From the NCBI GenBank assembly GCA_029718625.1, contig CM056377.1:110284407-110348406 (forward strand): a stretch of 64,000 nt of DNA. The letters run 5' to 3'. Position 1 is the stretch's first letter, and the number at the start of each line of letters is the position of its first letter. Source of the stretch: Synaphobranchus kaupii. Its lineage: Eukaryota; Chordata; Actinopteri; Anguilliformes; Synaphobranchidae. Below, piece after piece: positions 54,691-64,000 of the stretch. The translations under genes were made by a program, and so were the position numbers. A model generated the notes under the pieces. That model worked only from the letters and a program-made list of their open reading frames with translations, ran no database searches and had not been told where the DNA came from.

Positions 54691-56467
54691 CATTTTGGTT
54701 TTATAACCGGTCTGATGAAGTCAATTGGCAACACCTGAGCATGGTGAGCATGCCTGTATGTGAGTACACTGCTGTCAAAGGTAGACCTCCCTCCCCTTCC
54801 TGGCATCACGCTTTACTTTTTTGGTAGTTAAGGTGTGGTCCATTTTGCCAGAGTACCAGTGTTCAAAATAAAATACAAATACAAATCCCTATTTACAGTT
54901 TACAGTATGTATCAGAATGTAAGCTCTTGTTCGCTTTTTCTTGTTTTTAAATAATGTGTGAACCTGTTTTGCCACGCAAAAAGTTCTGCCAATAAGTTTG
55001 TAGCAAGTCTGGAATTGTGAAATACAAATGGTGGGTTTTTGCATGCACTACTGAGGTGATTATATTGAATGGAGGTTGGATTTTGAATACAAAAAGGGGC
55101 AGGGGGGATATCACACATCTGACCATGGTATAATGTAATGTGTAACATGCTTGCATCTTTAAATAGGACATTTTGTGTTCATATTTTAGAATATATAATG
55201 TGCCTAAAACACCATATAAAATTTAAAAGTGCATTACTTTGCATAGATTTTATCAATGATGAAAACTACACGAAATTAAACAATAGTTAATGTGTGAAAA
55301 ATCTAGAAATTGTTGAACGTAGCCAGTACTCAAGTTGTAAAAAAAAATCAGGGGGGATGGTGGATTTTATCATATGGGGACATAATTTGTGCTGATAACG
55401 GTGCAGAGGGTGGGAGACCAACTCTGTACCCTTTTGATTATTGTTAAAGCATAAAGATAATGATTATACTCCTAAAACAACATGCATGTTATGGATGTTA
55501 GGTGTCAGATACTCCTGTCATTGCTCTTGACCAAGGCACCTCAGAATTGGAGTCGGTCCCCGGGCTGCCATGGCACCACTTACATTTGACTTAGGGTCAA
55601 ATGCAGAGGACAATTAGTGCAAAATCATTTTTTCACTTTAATTTAAAGGGGGGGAGGGGGTCAAAAAATGTGGTTATAATGGAAGTCTATGGTACAAATC
55701 TTGTAGGCTAACAGTCCCAACGTACCTTTTTGTTCAATCTGACATTATACAAAAAGTAAAAATGCACCAAAATCAATCTTCTCATTTATTATTCAGATGG
55801 ATCAGCTGATGATACTAATAATAAAGTCAAATTTGTTTTTAGAATATTGAATTATAGTGTATTTTTCAAAAAAGCAGTTACTGGTATATGATCAAAACTG
55901 GTATCTAAAGGGTTAATTTTTAATCGTGATTAATTAAATCATTATGTAAATTAAACAAGAACCCCTTCATGAAAAAATGGAGGAAAACAATTAGAAAAAT
56001 ATTGATCTATCATCATTTTATTGTAGTTCAAATACAAATCTTTTATGTTAACATTCCCAATGTTACTTTTTTTAACAGGGCATTAAGTGCAAATTGAAAC
56101 TGTTTACAAAATATGAAAATATATTAAAAATTATACAGATAATACAAAATAGGACCAATTTTGTCAATGGCTGCCTAACTCCACTCTCCCCGAACATGAT
56201 TAGCTGACGTTAATGCTAGCCTAGCTAATGAAGTTCAAGTCCTCATCTTTTAGCTAGCTAGCATTAGTTAGCTAGCTAGCTAACAAGAGAGAAAAACGTA
56301 GCTAAGCTCCAAACTAACGTTGTTATTGCTTATGTCCAGAGATTCCACCTTTGGTGACTAAAGTAATGAGTAATGACTAAGATTACTGACTCTTGACTTA
56401 CCTGTAATGTTATTTTTTGTCTTTTTAAATATGAAGTCCCTCAGAGAGCGCTGTCCTCCTGTGCTGG
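54691..56467. other. intergenic DNA with a probable SINE or repeat fragment
   Basis: The part at about 55520-55640 (tgctcttgaccaaggcacct and gggtcaaatgcagaggacaa) resembles a common fish repeat. A gctagctagcta-rich stretch lies at about 56210-56285. No gene was found. Confidence 0.5.
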
Positions 56468-57242
56468 GTTGCACCGGTCATACGTAAGTTCGTGACTAAG
56501 TTTGCGCGTAAAGTATTTACTAGGTCCTTAGTTGCTACTAGTTAGTTTCAAACTATCGCTTTACTAAATTCGGTTGCACCACCAATACGTAAGTAATGTC
56601 TTAGCTAGTGAACACTAAGTAATGCTTAGTTCAATACTAAGGTAAACATTGTCGCTTTATCATGACGATAACAAATCCATAACCAATCAATCAACAAGCT
56701 ACAATGTAAACACGGAAATCAACTTGCATTGAGTTTAACAGGCTACGTCTATTTTGCATTCCATGGAAAAAAAATAGAACATTGAAAAGAATTACAATGT
56801 GTGCATGTTTATGTTTTTACGAATAAAATTCAAAATATCCTTATTTGTTTGTTTAGCCTATTTATTTATGTTACAGCCATTATGTGCTTTGAAAATATAT
56901 GGAAACTTAGCCTAAGTTACGGGACTGTTCTGTTTGCCTCTCTTTTGAACTATAAATAACTTTGTTTTGAAACTGAACGTTTCCACGCGTCAACTATTTT
57001 TACAGTGTTTGCTGAAGAAACGGCGGAGGTAGCCAATTAGATGAACAGACGGTTACAGTTTGTGTATTTTTTTTATACCTAGGGGTAGGTGTAAATATTT
57101 AGTAGCTACTAAGCTCAACGTACAAACTAGTTTGTGTGGTGCAACCCATTTTTATTTAGTAATGTGTAAACCTTAATTTAGTAAACACTTACGTTATAAC
57201 TAGCCTACGTTTGAACTTACGTATAGCTGGTGCAACCGGCCC
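56468..57242. mobile_element. DNA element with ggttgcaccgg-type TIRs
   Basis: The left end gttgcaccggtcatacgtaa faces ttacgtatagctggtgcaac on the right. A second internal inverted pair is formed by ggttgcaccaccaatacgta and gtgtggtgcaaccc. There is no coding capacity. Its right part is included in the tandem duplication that follows. Confidence 0.7.
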
Positions 57243-58310
57243 CTGGACGCTTGGCCATTGTGATGACCGTTACCTGCGCTCGTGCTGCTATGCAGCTTCT
57301 AGCATCAATCAAACAAGCGCATCACGGCGCTCTGGTGCCTCTAGGGCACTCGCATAGCATAGCGTCAGTGACTTGGTAAAAATGTCATTGCATGTGTGCG
57401 TGCTCCCTCGCCCACAGTATTTTACTCAATATGCGCAAAATTAATGTTGAAATAGCAGTAATACCACGTTCATTGATAAAAATGACATAAGGGATGGAAA
57501 GGGGGGATGGCCGTTTTAGAAGGGGGATGATTTTGACCGTTTTTATTTCAGGGGGGATGCCATCCCCCCTCATCCCGAGTGCTGGTTACAGCCATTATGT
57601 GCTTTGAAAATATATGGAAACTTAGCCTAAGTTACGGGACTGTTCTGTTTGCCTCTCTTTTGAACTATAAAGAACTTTGTTTTGAAACTGAACGTTTCCA
57701 CGCGTCAACTATTTTTACAGTGTTTGCTGAAGAAACGGCGGAGGTAGCCAATTAGATGAACAGACGGTTACAGTTTGTGTATTTTTTTTTATACCTAGGG
57801 GTAGGTGTAAATATTTAGTAGCTACTAAGCTCAACGTACAAACTAGTTTGTGTGGTGCAACCCATTTTTATTTAGTAATGTGTAAACCTTAATTTAGTAA
57901 ACACTTACGTTATAACTAGCCTACGTTTGAACTTACGTATAGCTGGTGCAACCGGCCCCTGGACGCTTGGCCATTGTGATGACCGTTACCTGCGCTCGTG
58001 CTGCTATGCAGCTTCTAGCATCAATCAAACAAGCGCATCACGGCGCTCTGGTGCCTCTAGGGCACTCGCATAGCATAGCGTCAGTGACTTGGTAAAAATG
58101 TCATTGCATGTGTGCGTGCTCCCTCGCCCACAGTATTTTACTCAATATGCGCAAAATTAATGTTGAAATAGCAGTAATACCACGTTCATTGATAAAATGA
58201 CATAAGGGATGGAAAGGGGGGATGGCCGTTTTAGAAGGGGGATGATTTTGACCGTTTTTATTTCAGGGGGGATGCCATCCCCCCTCATCCCCCCTCAACT
58301 CGAGTGCTGA
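56871..58310. repeat. 715-bp tandem segmental duplication
   Basis: 56871-57585 and 57586-58310 are direct, adjacent and almost identical copies, both starting ttacagccattatgtgc and ending in the ggggggatgccatcccccc hairpin. Few substitutions and homopolymer changes separate them, so the event is recent. Confidence 0.93.
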
Positions 58311-58554
58311 ACGTAGCCATGAATAGTGTTTTCCGAACCAGTTTGAAGAGACTGGGTGTCATCACTGTCAACTTATTTACTTTCAAGTGTCAGCAGGTTG
58401 TATGTTACATTGCAAGGAAGTGGAAAATTCTAAGACAAGTTGGCAGAAAAAAGAAAAAAAAAACATAACTGGTTCGTACCTCCAAGGGTACCTCCAGGCT
58501 CATTTATTGGGATGGCAGGTATGCTATCTGCCAAGTTATGCTTGTTTTGTTTAT

Positions 58555-58733
58555 CGCACCATTGTAAATCCCAGAAGGGCAGCTGTTTCTGAGATGCTGG
58601 ACCCACCATGTCTGGCACCAACAATCATACCATGGTCAAAGTCACTTGGATCACGCATCTTGCCCATTCTAATGTCAAACTATCGTTGAATCCTTTACTT
58701 TGTGCTGACCTATATTCTCTGTGGAAGTACGGT
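58555..58733. repeat. fragments of two widespread fish repeats
   Basis: 58560-58675 (cccagaagggcagctgtttc and ctggcaccaacaatcatacc) resembles a very common teleost interspersed repeat. 58674-58733 matches 13661-13731 in opposite orientation. The overlapping frames are not genes. Confidence 0.6.
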
Positions 58734-59477
58734 GGCGGAGCGATGCTTTACGATACCTACGAATGTAGTGCCTGCACTGGTCGACTACAACAACAAAGAA
58801 GAGCAACAAGTTGCAATGGCCACGTTCGCTCCAGTTATCATTAAGTTATCATTAAGTTGGACAGTTATTTTAAATGAAACTTGTTGTAGCTTCGTTAAAT
58901 TGAGTCATCCACCACAATAACACATCATTGAACATTATCTAATTATCAAAATTGCATAAACATTAACATTGTGCAGTCATAACCATTTAACTGTCCGCTA
59001 GGTTAATTAACATTAGATAGTTGTTAGGTATCTTGTGGGCTACTGCGTCTTCGTGGTTCGTTGTCATAAAGTACATTACAGTCCTGATGCCACTAGGCTA
59101 CTTGCTTTCACCGCAGCCTCAGAAATCGAGAGTAGCTATAGCAGAGAGAGGGAGAAATAAAATGTGATTGCTGCATTTGAATGAATTATTTTGGAAAACA
59201 TTTGGAAGCAAAACACCTATATAGACTAGATTTCCCGTATCATAACATATAGGCTATGCCCGCATACCTTCGAAAAGGTGGAAATACCATATTTTATATG
59301 GGCAAACCATAGCTATGGGTTGACAGTGAGAAGCCTACCCATTTCAGGCTTGGACAATACAGGCTAGAGAACACAAGAGCAACGTGGAAGCTAGCAAAAT
59401 ATATATGAAAGAACAGGGATTATTTTTTTAAATAAATTGCATATTTAGCCTATATTTTTTGTTGTTTAATTTTTGCT
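58734..59477. other. non-coding, nothing recognised
   Basis: AT-rich DNA between repeat fragments and the 3' end of the L2 element. No exon was seen. Confidence 0.5.
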
Positions 59478-59513
59478 ATTCAATTAAATTCAATTTTATT
59501 TGTATAGCGCTTT

Positions 59514-60319
59514 TTACAGAGAACTGTCACAAAGACTGCACAGGGAAACAGAAGGAAAATTGAGCAAAAAAAGTGTGTCTGAAGCCCGTACATACATGGG
59601 AAGATTATTCCATAAGAAAGGAGCTCTGTAAGAGAAAGCTCTGCCACCCATTGTAATTTTAGATATAATAGGAATTTTCAAATTCACTTTGAGAGCGAAG
59701 TAATCTTGGAGGACAGTAAGGAATGAGTAAGTCACTAAGATATTCTGGGGCTAAGCCATTTACAGCTTTAAACGCTAGAAGTAAAATCTTGTAGTCAATT
59801 CTGAATTTGACATGCAGCCAATAAAGAGTTTTGAGCACTGGGCTGATATGCTCCCATTTCTTGGTTCTAGTAAGAACCCTAGCAGCTGCATTCTGTACAA
59901 GTTGGAGATGATTCATGGCTGAGCCATTGCAAGCAGACAATAAAGCATTACAGTAATCTAGTCGAGAGGTTACAAAGGCATGAACCATTTTTTCAGCATC
60001 CTCCAGGGACAACACCTTCCTTAATTTAGATATATTCCTCAGGTGGAAGAAGGCCATTCTTGTGATATTGTTAATATGGGGCTGAAAGGAGAGATCTGAA
60101 TCAATGGTTACACCAAGGTTTTTAACAACCTTGTTAGCGGAAACAGAGAAGCAATCTAAATTTAAGGAAAAATGTAAGAATTTATCTCAAAGGGATTTGG
60201 GACCTAATACTAATATCTCAGTCTTATCTCAGTTCAATAAGATTAAATTTTGGGTCATCCAGGCCTTTACATCTTTAAGACAGGTCTCAAGTTTAGATAA
60301 CTGGTCAACTTCACCTGGC
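59514..60319 (-). pseudogene. L2 ORF2 C-terminal part
   Basis: Encodes MAFFHLRNISKLRKVLS, LDYCNALLSACN, QLVQNAAARVLTRTKKWEHI and, in a shifted frame, FSYRAPFLWNNLP. At least one frameshift near 59700 and another beyond 60060 break it. Confidence 0.85.
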
Positions 60320-61168
60320 TTAACTGATATACGTATAAAGTTGTGTGTAATCTGCGTAGCAGTGGTAGTTAACACCATGTTTGCTTATAATGTTCCCAAG
60401 AGGGAGCATGTAAAGAGAAAAGAGCAGAGGACCCAAAACTGATCCTTGTGGTACTCCAAAGTTCACCCTAGAAAATTCAGAGGACTGATTGTTTACCCTA
60501 ACAAACTGGGATCTATCATAGAGATAAGATTTAAACCACATAAGAGCATGCCCGTTAAGACCAACTAAATTTTCTAGCCTGCAGAGGAGAATATGATGGT
60601 CTATAGTATCAAAGGCAGCGCTCAGGTCAAGTAAAACAAGAATAGAAATACAGCCACAGTCCAGAGAGAGGAACAAGTCATTCATTACTAGGGCAAGGGC
60701 GTTCTCGGTGCTATGGTGCTTCCTTAACCCAGATTGAAACCTCTCATATACGTTATTAGTATGTAAAAATGAAGAAAGCTGTTGCGCTACACATTTCTCA
60801 AGAATCTTTGATAAAAATGGGAGGTTTGAAATGGGTCTATAATTAGCCAGGACAGTGGGATCCAAATTTGGTTTCTTAAGTAGTGGCTTGATTTCTGCCA
60901 ATTTAAAGGATGTAGGAATATGGCCCGATAGCAATGATGAGTTAATTAAGTGAAGAATTGGTTTGATGAGCATAGGCAATATCCCCTTCAATAACTTTGT
61001 GGGTATGGGGTCTAGAAGACAGGTGGATGATTTTGAAGAAGAAACTAACTTAATTAGTTCGCTCTCAAGTATGGGAGTAAATGATTCAAGACGTTCAGTG
61101 AGTCTCGGAGGCAGTTCTATATCGTCAAAACCATGATCACTAACTTGACTATCTTTTCCTAATTCCAA
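60320..61168 (-). pseudogene. L2 ORF2 reverse transcriptase, catalytic motif YADY
   Basis: 282 open residues with [37 protein letters not shown] and [20 protein letters not shown]. The active-site box reads CYADYTQLY: the second Asp of YADD is Tyr (codon 60347-60349). This would abolish polymerisation. A frameshift follows directly. Confidence 0.92.
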
Positions 61169-62414
61169 TTATTTTACCACTAAATAAATTCAGGAAATCA
61201 TTACAACTACTTGAGACTGGAATTTGAGGGTTAGTTGCTGCATGATTATTAGTTAGTTCAGCAACTGTTCTGAATAGAAATCGGGGATTGGTCTTATTTT
61301 CTTGTATAAGCTTTGAAAAGTAAGAGGACCTAGCATTGGAGAGAGCATGCTTATAGGTACTGAGACTCTCTTTCCAGGCCAAGTGGAAAACCTGCAGTTT
61401 AGTGGAACACCATTTGCGTTCAAGCTGCCGAGACTTTTGTTTAAGAGCCCGCGTGTGGTCGGTGTACCAAGGGGCAAGCTTCTTCTCAATGACTTTTTTG
61501 CTTTTTAACGGAGCAACTACTTCAAGGGTTTTGCGTAGAGCAGTAGCTAATTCCTCTGCCAGATCATTGGTTAACAGGGAGCTGGATGAAGTGTCTAAAT
61601 CAAAGTAATCAGGTAGCACATTAATAAAGTTTCTAGTATTGGAGGTAGTGATAGTGCGACCTGTATACGTTCTGAATTCAGATGCTACAGAGTGGGCTAA
61701 TTTTAACTGCAGAGTAATGAGGAAATGGTCAGGCAGAATAGGATTATGTGAGTGAATTTTAACATGAACAATATCAACACCAAAACTTAAGACCAGGTCT
61801 AAAGTATGACGACGATAATGTGTGGGGCCGACAAAATTTTGAATGAAACCAATTGATTCCAAAATGGCCATAAATGCTGAGGTAATAGGATCATCTGTAT
61901 TTTCAAAATGCAGGTTAAAATCACCCAATATTAACACTTTGTCATGACTTACAGCTAAATGAGAAAGAAAATCTGCAAATTCATGAATAAAGCCAGAATA
62001 TGGGCCAGGAGGTCTATAGACAGTCACAAGTAAAATAGGCTGAGAAGAGGGGCGGTTTCTACCAACCATGGTAGAAATTAATCCAGGTGGAGAGGATTCA
62101 TTTAATGTAAAGTTCTCATCCGCTTTCAGCCACGTTTCAGTTAAACATAGTATATCAAGAGAGCAGTCTGAGATTAGTTCGTTCACAAGAGCTGCCTTGG
62201 AGTTAAGGAATCTTATATTTAATAAGATAACTCTCATGGTAGTAATATCACTTGAGCTAATAGGATTGTGTTTTGTTTTAATCTTAATCAGATTATTAAA
62301 ACAAACTTCACGGTTTTTGACAGATTTGACATGGTTTTGTATACGCGGGACAGACACAGTTTCAATTTCTAAAGGGTGAACCCAAGCTGATGGTTTTGGG
62401 GAACAAGCAGACAA
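61149..62414 (-). pseudogene. L2 ORF2 endonuclease
   Basis: A 421-residue open frame of an AP-type endonuclease: LLNIRFLNSKAALVNELI, LCLTETWL, VTVYRPPGPYSGF, ILGDFNLHFE, HTLDLVLSFG and LPDHFLI. The catalytic His, Asp and Asn residues look largely kept. It is out of frame with the RT by a shift near 61150. Confidence 0.88.
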
Positions 62415-62458
62415 GTAGTTCTGTTTCCTGGCCTTGGCTCTAATTAGTCAGGGACTTG

Positions 62459-63128
62459 AATTTCTAAGACTATAGGCCAGATTTTTAGAGATAAGAGCTG
62501 AACCCTCCCACGTGGGGTGAACACCATCTCTTTTTAAAAGATTAGGCCTCCCCCAAAAAGTGTGCCAATGATCTATATAGCCAACATTATTAGAGGGACA
62601 CCTATGTCGGTCGCTCTAGCACCAGGAATGCACTGAACTACAGTCTTTGGACTCAATTTCCATGTTTCGTAGAATGGAATCACCGATTATCAAAGCTTTT
62701 TCAGCCGGTTTTACCGAAGGTGCATTGCTCAGGGGAGAGAACCAATTTGAAACCCGAATTTGTGGTTGGTGGAGTACCGGGGGCTTATGACTACGTTCGC
62801 AAACTGTAATCCACCTGCTGTTACCTTGCTGCGGAGGCATTTTCGGAGTTCTAACATTAGTTGGGGACGGGCTAGCTGGAGCACCCGAAACCGAGAAGGA
62901 TTCTATGAACTTTTCGCTTTCTCGAATTTCATGTAGGGTACGGATGCGAGATTCCAGATTCTCAGTCAACCTAGCATTTAATTTACACCTATCACAAGTA
63001 AAGTTCCTACTTATGGCGGAGAAGGAATAAGTAAACATGTCACATACCGGACAAGAGATAGCCCAATAGGGCGAGGAAGGAGAAACCGAGCGAGGAATGG
63101 GAGAGACTGAGGGGTCAAACGAAGCCAT
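62459..63128 (-). pseudogene. L2 ORF1 with zinc motif and SGNH/GDS-type domain, broken
   Basis: 170 residues are open: CPVCDMF and FTCDRC form a zinc-binding pair, a helix-prone segment follows, then the GDS block ALIIGDSILRNM. After a stop the remainder (GRPNLLKRDGVHPTWEGSAL) is recognisable in the sequence to about 62459, but the domain's centre is missing. CR1/L2-group ORF1 proteins often have such an esterase-like domain. Confidence 0.8.
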
Positions 63129-63804
63129 AGCTTACCCTTGTATTAGAAGATATACAAAATTCGTCAGAAGCAGGATCAACTCAGGATCAGTACTGCTGGT
63201 TCTGTAGAGGCCTGCTCGGCATCAACTTTGTTTTGCTTTACCTAACCTAACCTAACACTGCTGGCTCCTTAGCGGCCCACTCAGCGGCGAATTTGTCTTA
63301 CCTAACGTTAGTTTGTAGCCTAATATATTTTGTTTTGTTTTTAAGAACAATCACAAATTTGCAGATTTGCCAGCACAAAAAATAAAAATTCCAACTAAAA
63401 TATATTCCAAATTTGTTTTAAAAATACCAGAAAACGGCGCTTTGAACTAACTAGGCCTATTTCATTTTAATTAATTACACACTTATTTTATTTAAAACAA
63501 TAGTGTTTACTCCTTCATGTCTGCATTCAGATCTGTCTCTGCTCATGTTCAATGACTGTTTCCCATATTCCTAAACTAAACTACCCCACAACGGACTCGA
63601 TGGTCCACGTAACTGGAGCCAAAATCTGAGCAGCTGGAACAGTAGGAACAGTGGATGGTCACCATCGGACAGGTCATAATTCCAGGAGGGTGCATCCGGC
63701 TTATTGTTTTTTGAGCCTGGCCGATGCGTCAACAGAAAGTTGAACCGGGACCAGAAAAGTGACCAACGGCCTTGCCGCGAATGGCGTCATTTGGCATCCT
63801 GAAC
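63129..63804. other. non-coding, nothing recognised
   Basis: May include the L2 5' UTR (63129 to about 63300). A short cctaacctaacctaac run at 63239-63256 is too brief to be telomeric. Confidence 0.45.
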
Positions 63805-64000
63805 AGTGTTTCCCCTAGATTTTTTTTCAGGCCGGGCGGTGAAAGTGCGCCATTTTGCGTAGATGCGGAAACTATAATTACACCCTCATAATATCAGCTG
63901 CCATTGAAAATTTTAATTAGGCCTGGGAAACCGAAGCTGTTTTGGCAAGGGTTTTTCCAGATGCTATTTTGATCATTCCCGCATTCTGCGGTAAGGGAAA
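63805..64000. repeat. end of a dispersed element, cut by the window
   Basis: cagtgtttcccctagattt followed by a ggccgggcggtg stretch resembles the terminus of a common fish non-autonomous DNA transposon. The other end is outside the window, so this is tentative. Confidence 0.4.

Larger units (their letters stand above)
59478..63128 (-). mobile_element. nearly complete L2 LINE, degenerate
   Basis: Minus-strand order is ORF1 (62459-63128), ORF2 (62414 down to about 59514) and a 3' end with gcgctatacaaataaaattg, typical of fish L2 tails. The 5' end is set at the ORF1 Met and may extend further. Frameshifts, a deletion in ORF1 and a catalytic change in the RT show that it is dead. Confidence 0.88.

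Noticed and set aside
63239..63256. cctaacctaacctaac as telomeric repeat
   Set aside because: Only about three 5-bp units, not the vertebrate hexamer, and next to an L2 LINE start; most likely chance.

Overview
The window looks like teleost fish nuclear DNA. It holds one split vertebrate gene with canonical GT-AG introns (a clade B serpin), two terminal exons of a second gene (pigm), a tRNA-derived SINE of the fish type, L2 and I-superfamily LINEs, several Tc1 families including a Sleeping-Beauty-like end, and PIF/Harbinger-type MITEs. The species cannot be named from the sequence. No bacterial operon, CRISPR array, phage, rRNA or free-standing tRNA gene was seen.

Region 1 (1-16.9 kb) is a repeat complex. 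An AT-rich simple repeat opens the window. A ~280-bp block (B, 628-897), a small MITE and a ~1.3-kb block (A, 1194-2470) lead into about 49 copies of a ~182-bp satellite, organised in higher-order repeats of 11-12 and 6 monomers. A Tc1 element sits inside the array. After a spacer with a THAP-domain exon, block A returns in direct orientation (14630-15972), then 3-4 more satellite monomers, then block B again (16637-16900). The two B copies differ by a precise 23-bp inversion.

Region 2 (17.1-32.7 kb) is two insertions of one I-superfamily LINE family, each with its own target-site duplication: plus strand 17140-23746 and minus strand 24214-32727. Both have a gag-like ORF1 and an ORF2 with endonuclease, RT, RNase H and a CCHC-like tail. 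The first is split by a 1.17-kb palindromic Tc1-type foldback element. The second carries a nested SINE, a second copy of the satellite-region Tc1 element, and a 5'-truncated L2 LINE on the other strand.

Region 3 (33.2-47.9 kb) is a leukocyte-elastase-inhibitor-like serpin gene on the plus strand. Seven coding exons give a 411-residue model without stops. Its introns hold a Sleeping-Beauty-like end, a Harbinger-type MITE, a larger non-autonomous element, an RT fragment, a Tc1 element with an intact 339-aa DD34E transposase, and a decayed Tc1.

Region 4 (47.9-64 kb) holds a Tc1 deletion derivative, a 5'-truncated Tc1, the last two exons of pigm, a long-TIR DNA element, a broken duplicate of serpin exons 2 and 3, a 715-bp tandem duplication, and a nearly complete but dead L2 LINE on the minus strand whose ORF1 has an SGNH/GDS-type motif.

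Almost all coding capacity belongs to transposable elements. The host genes are the serpin, the pigm 3' end and possibly the THAP exon. The nested insertions, target-site duplications and paralogous empty sites allow relative dating of many events.
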